In this document: in pieces, positions 1-9,750 of the stretch | How positions within the stretch are numbered: position 1 is the stretch's first letter | Layout: each line of letters begins with the position of its first letter | NCBI GenBank assembly: GCA_963741355.1 | Contig: CAVUIG010000017.1 | Location: 129,115 to 193,114 of the forward strand | Source: CAIWHR01 sp963741355 | GTDB taxonomy: Bacteria > Pseudomonadota > Gammaproteobacteria > Burkholderiales > Casimicrobiaceae | Length of the DNA: 64,000 nt | Direction: 5' to 3' | Position numbers and translations under genes: made by a program | Notes under the pieces: model-generated | Database searches by the model: none | What the model saw: only the letters and a program-made list of their open reading frames with translations | Told to the model about the DNA's origin: nothing

Positions 1-1168
1 TATGCGATCGCTGCGGCGCTGGCGATCTGGCTGCACGCCATCATCGCGCCGTTCGTGCTGGCGCCGCTCGTGTGGGCGCTCTTCCAGCTACGCACGCGCC
101 CGCCGGCGCAACGGCGTCGCGCCGCGCTGCGCTGGCTCTGCCGTCGCCGCTGCCACAGGCGCGCTCGCCGCCATGCTGGTGCTGCCGCCGCTGCTCTCGC
201 ATCCGCAGTCGCTGGCATCGAAGGCACTCGCCGACCATCCCGGCTTCGCCGCGTTGACCGGCGTCTGGTACGCCTGGCTCGGAACGCCGTCCACGATCGC
301 GGTCCTCGTTTGCCTCGCGCTCGCCGTCGTCGGCGCGCGAACCGTATGGCGCGCGCTCCCGGTCGCGCGCACGGCGACGCTCGGCGTCGGGCTGACGTTC
401 GCGGTGGTCCTCGCCACCGGGCCGATGTTCGTGAGCAATCCGCTGACGCTCGCCCGCTACCTGCTGCCGCTCGCTTCCCTTGCTGTTGCTCGCGACCGCG
501 GAAGGCGCGGTCGCGGCTCGCCCGGCGCGTTCGATTGCCGCCGACCTTCGCGCGGAGCGCGGTGGCCGCCGCGATCGCCGCGCTGCCGTGCCTCGCGCTC
601 GGCTGGGAGTCCCCGCTCCCGGCGATGCTGCGATATCCGAACACGCAGACGCTCAATCTCACGTCTCCACGTCGATTTCCGCCCCGACGCCAATCCGTTC
701 TTCCCGCGTGTGGAGGCAATCCCGCTGTCGCCGTTCTGGGCGGGCCTTGCGCGCAATCCTCCCGGAAGCCTGCGCATCGCCGCGGCGCCGTTCTATTTCG
801 AGAGCTACAACTGGGATGCGCCGCGCTGGGAGCGGCTGAGCCGGCAGACGCGTGCTGCCGGGTTATCTCACCGGTCTTTGCGCCGATCGCCGCTATGGCG
901 AGGTGCCCGCAACGCCCGAATTCCGCTTCCGCAACGCGGTTCACCTCGCCGAGCGCCGCGGCGCTGGCCGAGAAGCGCATCGACTACGTCGTCTGGCAGA
1001 AGCCCTACGTGCAGACGAGCGCGGGACGCGAGGAGCCGATCGGCGCCGACACGGGCGCCTGCGAATCGGCGCTTCGCGCGAACGCTGGGCACGCCCGCGT
1101 TCGAGGATTCGCATATCATCGCATTTCACGTCGCGTCGCAGCGCGCGTCACCCGATGCTCAACGGTAA
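1..1168 (+). pseudogene. Polytopic membrane protein, 5'-truncated by the window edge and frame-broken (GT-C glycosyltransferase-like)
   Basis: The gene enters from the left edge. Read across frames it gives several hydrophobic segments (for example around nt 170-230, 290-345 and 385-480), followed by a soluble tail with a conserved-looking ESYNWDAPRW segment near nt 800 and a KRIDYVVWQKPYV segment near nt 975. Continuous protein-like sequence requires about seven frame changes, each consistent with one extra base. Its stop (1166-1168) overlaps the start of the next gene. Membrane topology plus the GT2 and GtrA neighbours suggest a lipid-linked sugar transferase of the GT-C or mannosyltransferase type. 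That function is inferred from context, not from a motif I can name. Confidence 0.5.
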
Positions 1169-1949
1169 GCGCCTCGTCGTCGTCATGCCGGCTTACCACG
1201 CCGGCCGCACGCTCGAGGCGACGTGGCGCGACCTGCCGCACGATATCATCGACGAGGTCATCGTCGTCGACGACGCGAGCGACGACGAAACGGTCGACCG
1301 TCGCGCGCAGGCTTGGCCTCGACGTGGTGCTCCATCCCGAGAACCTGGGCTACGGCGCCAATCAGAAGACGTGCTACGCGAGGCGCTCGCGCGCGGCGCC
1401 GACATCGTCGTGATGGTGCATCCCGACTACCAGTACGACCCGCGCCTCATCACGGCGATGGCCGGGATGGTCGCCTCGGGAGTCTACGATCTCGTCGATC
1501 GGCTCGCGCATCCTCGGCGGCGGCGCGCTCAAGGGCGGGATGCCGCTCTGGAAATACGTGGCCAACCGGACGCTGACGCTGTTCGAGAACCTGCTGCTCG
1601 GCGCGAAGCTCTCCGAGTATCACAGCGGATTTCGCGCCTACTCGCGCGGGCTGCTCGACACGCTGCCCTGGCGCGGCAACTCCGACGACTTCGTGTTCGA
1701 CAACGAACTCCTCGCGCAGGCGATCGTCGGCGGCTTCCGGATCGGCGAGATCTCGGTGCCCACACGCTACTTTCGCCGAGGCGAGCTCGATCGATTTTGC
1801 TGCGCTCCGTCCGCTAGGCTTCGGCGTGGTCCGCACGACGCTGCTCGCGTGCCTCGCCCGCTGCGGCGTGTTTCGGCATCTCTGTTCGCGAGCGGCGCAA
1901 CGCGCGACGTCCTGGCCGCACGCGCGTCCGGTTCGCTTCCGTCGCCGTC
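1155..1949 (+). pseudogene. Glycosyltransferase family 2, dolichyl-phosphate-mannose-synthase-like (frame-broken)
   Basis: The start ATG at 1155 opens the sequence MLNGKRLVVVMPAYHAG, a typical GT2 beginning. It is followed by VIVVDDASDDET, which carries the nucleotide-sugar-binding DD pair, then HPENLGYGANQKTCY, and then VMVHPDYQYDP in the next frames. This order is that of polyprenyl-phosphate glycosyltransferases that make a lipid-linked sugar donor at the inner membrane. Frames change near 1295 (extra base), 1375 (missing base), 1487 (extra base) and 1770. The 3' end is not certain because the frame is lost around 1880-1950. A GtrA-type flippase partner follows directly, a usual pairing for O-antigen or lipid modification. 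Confidence 0.75.
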
Positions 1950-2367
1950 ATGCCCGTCCGCAAACTGCTTCGCCGGCCGGATCCCGCGGGAGGGATCTTC
2001 CACTGGTTCCACACGTTCATGCTGCACGTCGTGACCGGTTTTCTCGCCGTCGCCGCGCACTACTCGGCGATGTACGCCCTCGTCGAGACCGGCGTGCCCG
2101 CGGTTCCCGCCAGCGCCGCGGGATTCGTGCGGGTGCGATGACGCGCTTCGCGACGTCCTATCTGGCACATCTTCGCGCCGACGCGCAGCGCGAAGGCCGC
2201 CGAGCGTGCGCTTCGTCGTCGTGATCGCACTGCAGCTCGCCGCCAACAGCGCGCTGCTCGCCTTGCTGCTCGCGCAGGGCGTCCCGCTGTGGCCGGCGCA
2301 GGTGGCGACGACGATCGTGCTCACGTTCGGCAATTACCTCGCGTATCGGCTCTGGGTGTTCCGCTGA
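1950..2367 (+). pseudogene. GtrA family membrane protein (frame-broken)
   Basis: ATG 1950 starts a small four-helix membrane protein. A first hydrophobic helix (FHTFMLHVVTGFLAVAAHY), a second around 2085-2130, and a C-terminal pair ending in FGNYLAYRLWVFR just before the stop at 2365-2367 are characteristic of GtrA/DPMS-type proteins. These are thought to move or anchor lipid-linked sugars together with a GT2 partner, which lies immediately upstream. About 139 residues would be normal for the family. Frame changes occur near 2130, 2165 and 2205, so no single frame encodes it as given. Confidence 0.75.
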
Positions 2368-2371
2368 AACG

Positions 2372-4063
2372 ATGAGCACCGACGGCGCGGAAGATCGTGG
2401 ACAAGCCTGGCAGCATCGAGCGATACGCGATACCAATCATCGTGCTCGTCAAGATCGCCGCATTGCTCCTGCTCGCGGACCCGCGCGGCGAATTTCCGTT
2501 CAACGACGATTGGGCTATGCGCAACAGCGTCCGCTGGCTGCTCGACGAGCACCGCATCCGGTTGTCCGACTGGATCGCGATGAATCTGCTGCCGCAGACC
2601 CTGCTCGGCGGCGCGGCAGCGATGATCGCGGGATATTCGCTGCAGGGGCTGCGGCATCTGACGCAGCTCGTATCGGTGGCAGTCGTGCTGCTCGCGTTCG
2701 TCTGGTTCGAGGCGGCCGGCATGCGCCGCCGCGACGCGCTCGTGGCGACGCTGGTGGTCATCGCATGGCCCGGCTGGAACGTCCTGTCGAACTCGTACAT
2801 GTCGGACGTTATGCGATGCTGTTCGCGCTGCCCGCGGCAACGCTCTTCCTGCGCGACGCTGGAGCATCCGCGCGGAGGCAACGCTTGCGGCGGCCACTGC
2901 GCTTGCCGCGCTCGGGGATGCTGCAGCGGCAGGTCGTCGCGGTCGTACCGGCGGCGTTTCTCGTCGCGACGCTGCGTCACCGTACGGCCATGGCGAGCGC
3001 CCTATCGTGCTGCGCGCGCTTGTGCCACTCGCCGTCGTCGTCGCGCGGAATTCGCGTACCGAAGTTACCTCGTCCACGGGCCGGGCATGCCCGGAAATGC
3101 AACAGGTCGACGCATGGGCGCTACTTCGAAGCGCTTCGGGAGGCTTCTGACCGCGACGAGGACAATTATACGGAGCTGGGTGGGGCCGATCGCTGCTGCA
3201 AATCCCTTTCTATGTCGGTCTCTTTGCCGCGCCGTGGCTCGCGTGGGTCGGCTTTGGCGAAGACTCGAAGAGGCCGCGGCGCTGGGTCCTGCTCGCGACC
3301 GCGGCCATTGCCGGCGCGATGTTCACCACCGGCTGGTTCCCGCCGTGGCGCGAGAACAACTGATCGATGCGGCCGGGATCGGTCCGTTCACAATGTACGA
3401 CGCGTTGCCGCGCAGGCTTGCCCCCATCGATCGCAGCCCGGGCATCGTCTGGCGCGATGGCCGCCGTGGGGGCGGCGTTCGGCGTTGCCGCCTTCGCACG
3501 CGTCCTGGTCTGCACCGTGACCGGTGTGCTTCGCGAGCGACGCACCGGAACGCGCGCCGTAACACACTTCGTCCTCGCAATCGTCGCCGGCTACCTCGCT
3601 CCGTTCATGATCACCAGCTATATCGACCGCTATCTCTTCTTCGTACTCCCCTTCGTGATGGCGCTCGCGGTGCGCCCGGAAGGAGAGCCGATCGCGCACG
3701 ACCGACTGGGCCATGTCGTCGCGTTGGCGTGGATTGCGCTCGCCATCGCTGCTTGCGGCTGCCGCAACACACGACTATTTCGCCTGGAACCGCGCGCGCT
3801 GGGATGCGATCGCCGATGCGTCGCGCCGCGGCGCGACGCCCGAGACGCTGGACGGAGGATTCGAGTACAACGGCTATTACGGCTTCGAGCGCAAGCCGCG
3901 TCAGGCGATCCCCGGCAAGAGTTGGTGGTGGGTGCAGGACGACCGGTACGTCGTCGCCTTCACGCCGGTTGAAGGCTATGACGAGCTCGCGCGGTTTCCG
4001 GTCAAGCGGTGGCTCGCGCGAACGCCGGCGACCCTCTACCTGCTGGAACGCGCGGTACGGTGA
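2372..4063 (+). pseudogene. Large polytopic membrane protein, glycosyltransferase-like (frame-broken)
   Basis: The likely start is ATG 2372, or GTG 2397 in the frame that continues. The N-terminus has a hydrophobic helix and then a GEFPFNDDWAMRNSVRWLL stretch, where an acidic DD pair in the first periplasmic loop resembles GT-C transferases such as ArnT/PMT. Many more hydrophobic segments follow (for example nt 3545-3700), and a periplasmic tail ends at 4063. Frames change at about 2810 (one base lost), 2855, 2880, 2925, 3000 and later (mostly one base gained). With GT2 and GtrA upstream it probably completes a surface glycosylation locus. The sugar and acceptor cannot be told. Confidence 0.5.
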
Positions 4064-4307
4064 GGAGCGCCGGCTTCAGCGCACCGTGTCCTTGCCCTGT
4101 CCGAAGAGGATGCGCCGGGCGGCGTCGTCGAGCGCAACCTGCGCCGTGTTGACTGACTTCGCCGACCGCATGGGTGCGCACGAACGCGGCACCGCCCCGG
4201 TACGCGTTCGCGGTGCGGTACGTGCCGTCCGTGCATGTCCCGGCGTCGGTCGGCGGCGATGGCATCTTGCGTCGACGCTCCGCGACCGGGTGACGGCGCT
4301 TTGAGAA

Positions 4308-4934
4308 TCAACTCATTCTTACCTCGAAGCCGCGCCGGACGGCGGGGCGCGCCATCATCATTTCGTACCACCGACGCACATGCGGAAATTCGGCGAGATC
4401 CACCTTATGCCGCGGGTGCCTCCACGCCCATCCCAGAATGGCGAAGTCGGCGATCGACAGTTCGTCCGCGAAGAACTCACGCGTTGCCAACCTGCGGTCC
4501 ATCACCGCATACAATCGCCGGGTTTCCTTCAAAAAGCGCTCGAGTCCATAGCGACGGTCAGCTTCATTCTCGACCGTCACGAAATGGTGGACCTGCCCCG
4601 GAATCGGCCCGAAATTTCCCATCTGAAACATCTGCCATTCCAGCACCGGGATGCGTGCCTCCAGGTCGCGCGGCCAGAACTTGCCAGTCTTCTCGCCCAG
4701 GTAGATGAGAATGGCGCCCGATTCGAAAACGCTGACCGGCTTTCCACCCGGCCCGTCCGGATCGACGATCGCCGGGATCTTGCCGCTCGGGCTGATCTTC
4801 AGGAATTCGGGCTCGAACTGCTGCCGCTTGCGGAGATCGACGGTCTTGACCGTGTAAGGAAGCGCCATTTCCTCCAGGGCAACGCTGATCTTGCGCCCGT
4901 TCGGCGTATCGAACGCGTGAAGTTCAATCGGCAT
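4308..4934 (-). CDS. Glutathione S-transferase, YfcG/YghU-like
   Basis: This 208-residue protein starts MPIELHAFDTPNGRKISVAL, the thioredoxin-fold N-terminus of nucleophilic-disulfide-bond-type glutathione transferases, and has PSGKIPAIVD and FESGAILIYLGEK (glutathione-binding E-S motif). A helical C-terminal domain with LSIADFAILGW follows, the conserved N-capping region of GSTs. I chose the ATG at 4934; an in-frame ATG eight codons upstream (4958) is possible but adds residues that fit the family poorly. The predicted role is glutathione-dependent reduction or conjugation in the cytoplasm. It stands alone, pointing away from the glycosylation genes. Confidence 0.9.
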   Translation of the reverse strand: MPIELHAFDTPNGRKISVALEEMALPYTVKTVDLRKRQQFEPEFLKISPSGKIPAIVDPDGPGGKPVSVFESGAILIYLGEKTGKFWPRDLEARIPVLEWQMFQMGNFGPIPGQVHHFVTVENEADRRYGLERFLKETRRLYAVMDRRLATREFFADELSIADFAILGWAWRHPRHKVDLAEFPHVRRWYEMMMARPAVRRGFEVRMS

Positions 4935-5091
4935 CGCAGAAATGGTCAACGACGCCAACTGAGTCCAGAGTGTCCATGGCGTGCCTTCTTGTCGGTCGCT
5001 GTCACCACCCTGCCTCTAATCGGTGAGCCAGTAGTAGAGGTCGATCATGTCGAGCGAGCGAAATCGACGCGCCGTGTCTTCGTCGTTCCGC

Positions 5092-6297
5092 TCAGGCCAC
5101 CCGCGCGACCATCGTGCGGCGAACCTGCGTCACCGTGGCGATCGCCGCGACGAACAAGGCGGCGACGACGAAGAACATCTGCCGGCCGAGCGCGTGGTCC
5201 AGCATGAATCCGAACCAGACCGGCCCCAGCATCGCGCCCAGGTCGATTCCCGAATAGACGAAGCCGTAGACGCGCCCCGACGCGCCGGCCGGCGTTGCGT
5301 TGCGCACGATAAGATCGCGCGACGGGCCGGTCATTCCGACGGCAAATCCGGCCGCGGCGAAAAGCGCCAGCAGCAGCGCCGGCGCGGCGATTCCCGCGGC
5401 GATCGACGCGAGGATCAACGCGCCGGCCGCGAGCCCGGTCACGGCAACGCGGTCGTGGCGCGTCGCCCGCGCTGCCAGAAAGCCGCCGGCGAAAATGCCC
5501 GCCGTGCTGCCGAGCAGGTAGGCGGTCACCGCGGAGGTCGCGATCGCCAGCGGCACGCTCATGCCCGTATTGAGCGCCGCCGGCGCGAAGGTCTGCAGCC
5601 CCGTGCTCGCGCACGTCTGGATCACGAAATACGCGAAGCACAGCGCGATCGACGATTGCGCGAACAGCGCGAGGCTGCCGCGAATCGTCGCGAGGTGCGC
5701 GTCGTGCGACCGTGGAGACGAGAGGATCGCGCGCTGTGTCGCCATCGCGCCCAGCGCGAAGAGGCCAATCACGCCCATCGTCGCGAGCGCCGTGCGCCAG
5801 CCGAACGCGGCGCCGAGGGCATAGCTCACCACCGGCGCAATCGCATAGCCCAGATTGCCGCCGATGCCGTGCATGCTGTAGGCGTAGCCCAACCGGCGCG
5901 ATGCGACCTGGGTGTTCAGGATCGCGAAATCGGCCGGGTGGAACACGCCGTTCCCGACGCCCATCAGCGCCGCGAGCGGATAGAGCCATAGCAGCCCCGG
6001 CACCATTCCCGCCACCAGCGTGCCGCCGGCGACGAGCGCCATTCCGCCGAGCAGCACCGGACGTGCGCCGATACGGTCGACGACGATGCCGGCGGCGAAC
6101 TGGGTCAGCCCGCTGGCCGCGTAGAAAACGCCCATCAGGATCCCGAGCGCCGCGAACGGCACGTCGAATTCCGCCTTCAGCAACGGGAAGAGCGGCGGCA
6201 GCGCGAGCTGGAAGAAGTGCGATATTCCGTGCGCGACGCCGACGAGGCCGATGACCTTGACGTCCTGGCGGAGCGTGGCGGCGGGGGCGGTGTTCAA
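5092..6297 (-). CDS. MFS transporter, fosmidomycin-resistance/Fsr-like
   Basis: The 401-residue protein has about 12 hydrophobic segments in two halves, with the MFS loop signature near residues 60-80 (GIVVDRIGARPVLLGG). The N-terminus VAHGISHFFQLALPPLFPLL is typical of the fosmidomycin-resistance-like MFS group, whose members are proton-driven exporters. The substrate cannot be deduced. The gene is divergent from msrB, leaving a 160-bp shared upstream region. The reading frame is intact and of normal length. Confidence 0.88.
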   Translation of the reverse strand: MNTAPAATLRQDVKVIGLVGVAHGISHFFQLALPPLFPLLKAEFDVPFAALGILMGVFYAASGLTQFAAGIVVDRIGARPVLLGGMALVAGGTLVAGMVPGLLWLYPLAALMGVGNGVFHPADFAILNTQVASRRLGYAYSMHGIGGNLGYAIAPVVSYALGAAFGWRTALATMGVIGLFALGAMATQRAILSSPRSHDAHLATIRGSLALFAQSSIALCFAYFVIQTCASTGLQTFAPAALNTGMSVPLAIATSAVTAYLLGSTAGIFAGGFLAARATRHDRVAVTGLAAGALILASIAAGIAAPALLLALFAAAGFAVGMTGPSRDLIVRNATPAGASGRVYGFVYSGIDLGAMLGPVWFGFMLDHALGRQMFFVVAALFVAAIATVTQVRRTMVARVA

Positions 6298-6456
6298 GGG
6301 GGCGCGCGGCGGTTTCCGAAAGAACGTTTACTATACTTGATCCCGCGCTGGCGCCTCGCACCTCGTGCCGCGGGGCCGCTGTAAGCGGACGCCGCACCGT
6401 CGCGACAGTATCGGAGGGCGCCGCCGCGCGCCGATTCCGGAAGCAGGAGAGAGAGC

Positions 6457-6855
6457 ATGGTCGACAAGGTCAAGAAATCCGATGCCGAATGGCGCGAAAA
6501 GCTCACGCGCGAGCAGTTCGAGGTTGCCCGCAAGAAAGGGACCGAGCGCCCGTTCACGGGCAAGTACTGGGACAGCCACGATTCCGGGACGTACCGCTGC
6601 GTCTGCTGCGGAATGGAGCTCTTCGCCTCGGATGCGAAATTCGACTCCGGGTGCGGCTGGCCGAGCTTCACGGCGCCGGTCGAGGGCACGCACGTGAGCG
6701 AGCAGACGGACACCAGCCATTTCATGCGCCGCACCGAAGTGCTCTGTTCGGCGTGCGACGCGCATCTCGGCCACGTGTTCGACGACGGCCCCGGGCCGAC
6801 CGGGCTCCGCTATTGCATCAATTCCGCGTCGCTCGATTTCGAGCCCAAGAAATAG
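6457..6855 (+). CDS. msrB: Peptide-methionine (R)-S-oxide reductase MsrB
   Basis: At 132 residues this is the full length for MsrB. Zinc-binding pairs are C48/C51 and C97/C100. The SGCGWPSF signature is at 64-71 and the catalytic cysteine is C120 in LRYCINS; C66 may be the resolving cysteine. The enzyme reduces R-methionine sulfoxide in damaged proteins using thioredoxin. There is no signal peptide, so it acts in the cytoplasm. A ribosome site (GGAGAGAG) precedes ATG 6457. A two-component pair follows 19 bp downstream and may share the transcript. Confidence 0.96.
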   Translation: MVDKVKKSDAEWREKLTREQFEVARKKGTERPFTGKYWDSHDSGTYRCVCCGMELFASDAKFDSGCGWPSFTAPVEGTHVSEQTDTSHFMRRTEVLCSACDAHLGHVFDDGPGPTGLRYCINSASLDFEPKK

Positions 6856-6874
6856 GCCGCCTGCACCGGACGCG

Positions 6875-7549
6875 ATGCGCATTCTGCTTGCCGAGGACGA
6901 CCCGATGATCGGCGCCGGCGTGCGGCAAGGCTTGCGCCAGGATGGATTCACCGTCGACTGGGTGCGCGACGGGCAGGCCGCGTCGGTCGCGCTGCGCGAG
7001 CACGTGCACGACCTCGTGCTGCTCGACCTCGGCATGCCGCGCGTCGCCGGTCTCGACGTGCTCCGCGCGATGCGGCGCGAAGGCGACGCGCGCCCGGTCC
7101 TCATCCTGACCGCGCGCGATGCGGTGGCCGACCGCGTCGCCGGCCTCGACGCCGGCGCCGACGACTATCTCGTCAAGCCGTTCGAGCTCCGCGAGCTCGC
7201 CGCGCGCATACGCGCGCTCTCGCGCCGCGGCGCGGGGCGCGCGGCGCCCCGCATCGTCCGCGGATCGCTCGAGATCGATCCGGCGACGCACGCCGTTCGC
7301 CTCGACGGCGCACCGGTCGTGCTGTCCGCGCGCGAATTCGCATTGCTCCACGCGCTGGCCGAGCGGCCGGGCGCGATCCTGTCGCGCGCGCAGCTCGAGG
7401 ACAAGTTGTACGGCTGGAACGAGGAGGTCGAGAGCAATGCCGTCGAGGTGCACATCCACGCGCTGCGCCGCAAGCTCGGCGCGGAAACGATAAGGAACGT
7501 CCGCGGCGTCGGCTGGACGCTGGCGCCACCCGGCGAGGCGCGCCCATGA
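6875..7549 (+). CDS. OmpR-family response regulator (QseB/PmrA/TctD-like)
   Basis: This 224-residue regulator has an N-terminal receiver with the acidic pocket E7-D8-D9, phospho-acceptor D51 (VLLDLGMP), T79 and K101. A C-terminal winged helix (about 125-220) contains the SNAVEVHIHALRRKLG recognition-helix pattern of the OmpR/PhoB class. It overlaps its kinase by four bases (ATGA at 7546-7549), showing co-transcription and coupled translation. The closest recognisable group is QseB/PmrA; the actual stimulus and targets cannot be read from the sequence. Confidence 0.93.
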   Translation: MRILLAEDDPMIGAGVRQGLRQDGFTVDWVRDGQAASVALREHVHDLVLLDLGMPRVAGLDVLRAMRREGDARPVLILTARDAVADRVAGLDAGADDYLVKPFELRELAARIRALSRRGAGRAAPRIVRGSLEIDPATHAVRLDGAPVVLSAREFALLHALAERPGAILSRAQLEDKLYGWNEEVESNAVEVHIHALRRKLGAETIRNVRGVGWTLAPPGEARP

Positions 7550-8901
7550 CGCCGGTCCGCTCGATCCGGCGCGAGCTTCTGCTGCTGCTCTCCCTCGGCC
7601 TGATCGCGCTGGTTGTCATTGCCGCCAGCGGAACGTATCTCCGCGCGCGTGCCGAAGCGAACGAGCTCTTCGACTATCAACTGCGCGAGACCGCGGCCTC
7701 GCTCGCCGGCGTCCCGCTGACCGGCGTCCCGATCGGAGGGTCCGCCACCGGTCTCACCGGGCACGAGGACGAGCTCGTCCTGCAGATCTGGGATCGCAAC
7801 GGCGTGCGAATCTACCTCTCGCGCCCGCAGCATGCGCTGCCGCAGTTCGCGCAGCTGGGATTCAACACCGTCGCGACCGACACCGGCGAGTGGCGCGTGT
7901 TCAGCCTGCTCGCCGGCGAGCGCGTGCTGCAGGTCGCGCAGCCGATGAGCGTGCGGCGCGAGCTGGCCGCGAGCATGGCGTTGCGCACGATCGTTCCGCT
8001 GTTGGCCATCGTCCCGCTCGTCGCCCTGCTCGTCTGGCTCGGCATCGCGCGCGGATTGCGTCCGTTGCGCGAGATCGCGACCGCCGTGGCCGCGCGCTCG
8101 CCGCGAGCACTCGATCCGGTCGCCGAAGCCGGCCTTCCCGCCGAGATACGCCCGCTGGTCCGCGCGCTCAACGGCCTCCTGGGGCGCCTCGACCGCGCGC
8201 AGGGTGCGCAGCGCGCATTCATCGCCGATGCCGCGCACGAGCTGCGCACGCCGCTCACTGCGGTGGATCTGCAGGCGCAGCTCGCCGAGCGGGCGGGGAG
8301 CGAGGAGGAGCGCAAGGCCGCGCTCGCCGCGCTGAAGATGGGCCTCGCCCGGGCGACTCACCTCGTCGAGCAACTGTTGGCGCTCGCGCGCGAGGAGCCG
8401 GGCGTGACCGACCGGCCGATGGCGCCCGTCAACCTGGGCGAGCTCGGCCGCGCCGTCGCCGCGGAGTACGCCGCGATGGCCGCCGAGCGCGGCATCGACC
8501 TCGAATTCGCCGCCGCCGATGACGTTCCCGGCAATACCGTCGTGACCGGCGACGCGACCGGGCTGCGCGTGCTGATCGGCAATCTGATCGACAACGCGTT
8601 GCGCTACACGCCGGCGGGCGGGCGCGTCGATGCCAACGTGTCACGCGAAGCCGCGGAGGTCGTCCTCGCCGTGCGCGATTCCGGTCCGGGCATCGCACCG
8701 GACCAGCGCTCGCGCGTGTTCGACCGCTTCTACCGCGTGACCACGCAGGCGTCGGCGGCCGTTCCCGGAAGCGGGCTCGGACTTGCCATCGTGAAGCGCG
8801 TCGCCGATCGCCACGATGCGACGATCGCGCTCGGCGCCGGCATCGCGAGCGATGCGGGCGAAGGGCTTGGCGTTACCGTGCGCTTCGCCGCGGCGCGATA
8901 G
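7546..8901 (+). CDS. Sensor histidine kinase, QseC/PmrB-like
   Basis: The 451-residue kinase has a first membrane helix near residues 10-28, a periplasmic sensor loop of about 110 residues, and a second helix near 147-168. A HAMP-like linker follows, then the H-box with phospho-acceptor H231 (DAAHELRTPLTAVD), the N-box around 345 (LIGNLIDNALRYTP), and the G boxes (DSGPGIAP, GSGLGLAIVKR). The family phosphorylates an OmpR-type partner, here the gene that overlaps its start. Frame and length are normal. Confidence 0.93.
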   Translation: MTPVRSIRRELLLLLSLGLIALVVIAASGTYLRARAEANELFDYQLRETAASLAGVPLTGVPIGGSATGLTGHEDELVLQIWDRNGVRIYLSRPQHALPQFAQLGFNTVATDTGEWRVFSLLAGERVLQVAQPMSVRRELAASMALRTIVPLLAIVPLVALLVWLGIARGLRPLREIATAVAARSPRALDPVAEAGLPAEIRPLVRALNGLLGRLDRAQGAQRAFIADAAHELRTPLTAVDLQAQLAERAGSEEERKAALAALKMGLARATHLVEQLLALAREEPGVTDRPMAPVNLGELGRAVAAEYAAMAAERGIDLEFAAADDVPGNTVVTGDATGLRVLIGNLIDNALRYTPAGGRVDANVSREAAEVVLAVRDSGPGIAPDQRSRVFDRFYRVTTQASAAVPGSGLGLAIVKRVADRHDATIALGAGIASDAGEGLGVTVRFAAAR

Positions 8902-8911
8902 GAGGCCTGAT

Positions 8912-9247
8912 TCAGCGCGGTGTGCGCCCGGGTCGGCCGGCGCGTGCCGGTGCCGTTTCCCGCATCCGGTGGCTCGCCGTGGCGTCGAGGTCGAGGCCGT
9001 ACAGCCGTTTGAGCTCGGCCGCGAGTGCAACGGTTTCCTTGCCGAAGGGCGCCTTGCCCTCGATCGCGTGAAGGCACACACCCTCCAGCAGATCGCCGAG
9101 CGTCATGTCATGGTATTCGGCGATGCCTTTCAGCACCTTGAGCAGGCGTCGCTCGACGCGAATCCCCGTCTGCACGCGCTCCACGGGAATTGCGCCGGCC
9201 GTCGCGATCGCGGGCTTCCGGCTGGCTTTCGATCGTGCCGCGTTCAT
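8912..9247 (-). CDS. Small conserved protein, ribbon-helix-helix-like
   Basis: This is a 111-residue protein with a basic, Ala-rich first 25 residues, then a segment IRVERRLLKVLKGIAEYHD and LGDLLEGVCLHAIEG that resembles a ribbon-helix-helix DNA-binding fold (short strand then two helices). Its ATG (9247-9245) overlaps the stop of the upstream gene by four bases, so the two are translated together. The basic tail ends in an Arg/Pro-rich stretch. I do not recognise a specific family. A transcription factor for its own operon is a reasonable inference, given the operator-like site upstream at 9709-9735. Confidence 0.65.
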   Translation of the reverse strand: MNAARSKASRKPAIATAGAIPVERVQTGIRVERRLLKVLKGIAEYHDMTLGDLLEGVCLHAIEGKAPFGKETVALAAELKRLYGLDLDATASHRMRETAPARAGRPGRTPR

Positions 9248-9660
9248 GAGATGCGATCCTCCGTCGGTTCGAGCGCGAGATCGGGCAGCACGAAGCACGT
9301 CCGCGCAAGATCCGATTGCAATGTCCGCTTCCGGTACAGGCGGTCCAGCACGCCGGGATTCCAGAGAAAGAGATCGGGATTGGCCGACGCGAAGTCCTCC
9401 CACGAATGCGACTCCGGCATGCGCGCACGGCGCTCGCGGATCAGGAGCAGATAGGCCCACGTGATCGTCTCGTGATAGAGGCCGGGACGGTTCGCCGCAC
9501 GCGCGAGCGCGCGAATCCCGTCGCAATAGCGCTCGAGGCCGTCGAAGCCCGGATGCGCCTGCAGCATCAGCCACGCCGCCCGCACATGATCGGCGTGGCG
9601 GAACGACGCCGGTGCCAGCGTGCCTTGCTTGAAGCGCTCGAGGAATTCGGCATCCTGCAT
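9244..9660 (-). CDS. Conserved hypothetical protein, 138 residues
   Basis: I chose ATG 9660 because it starts MQDAEFLERFKQGTLAPASF, after which the sequence is dense in conserved-looking aromatic and His residues (FRHADHVRAAWLML, YHETITWAYLLLI, NPDLFLWNPGVLDRLYR). The His-x2-Asp-His pattern near residues 19-23 and a later HE pair could bind a metal, but this is speculation. An upstream in-frame extension to 9774 would run through the operator and promoter region and is unlikely. It overlaps the next gene by ATGA. The function is unknown; proteins of this shape are common in proteobacteria. Confidence 0.75.
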   Translation of the reverse strand: MQDAEFLERFKQGTLAPASFRHADHVRAAWLMLQAHPGFDGLERYCDGIRALARAANRPGLYHETITWAYLLLIRERRARMPESHSWEDFASANPDLFLWNPGVLDRLYRKRTLQSDLARTCFVLPDLALEPTEDRIS

Positions 9661-9708
9661 GGCGAGTCTCCCGGCCGCGCGGCCGTCGCTCGCGACGGCT
9701 GCGGCCAA

Positions 9709-9735
9709 TTGGTACATCTGGTATAATTGTACCAA
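9709..9735. promoter_or_regulatory. Operator-like inverted repeat overlapping a consensus -10 box
   Basis: TTGGTACA (9709-9716) and TGTACCAA (9728-9735) are perfect 8-bp inverted arms separated by 11 bp. The spacer contains TATAAT (9722-9727), a consensus -10 hexamer on the + strand, and a third half-site TGGTA (9719-9723). The site lies between the divergent hypothetical gene (start 9660) and the Deg protease gene (start 9863). A dimeric repressor bound here would cover the promoter. Confidence 0.6.
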
Positions 9736-9750
9736 CTTGCAGGGAACCGC

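Noticed and set aside
6332..6337. TATACT as the -10 box of msrB
   Set aside because: No acceptable -35 hexamer lies 16-18 bp upstream, so I did not list it as a promoter.
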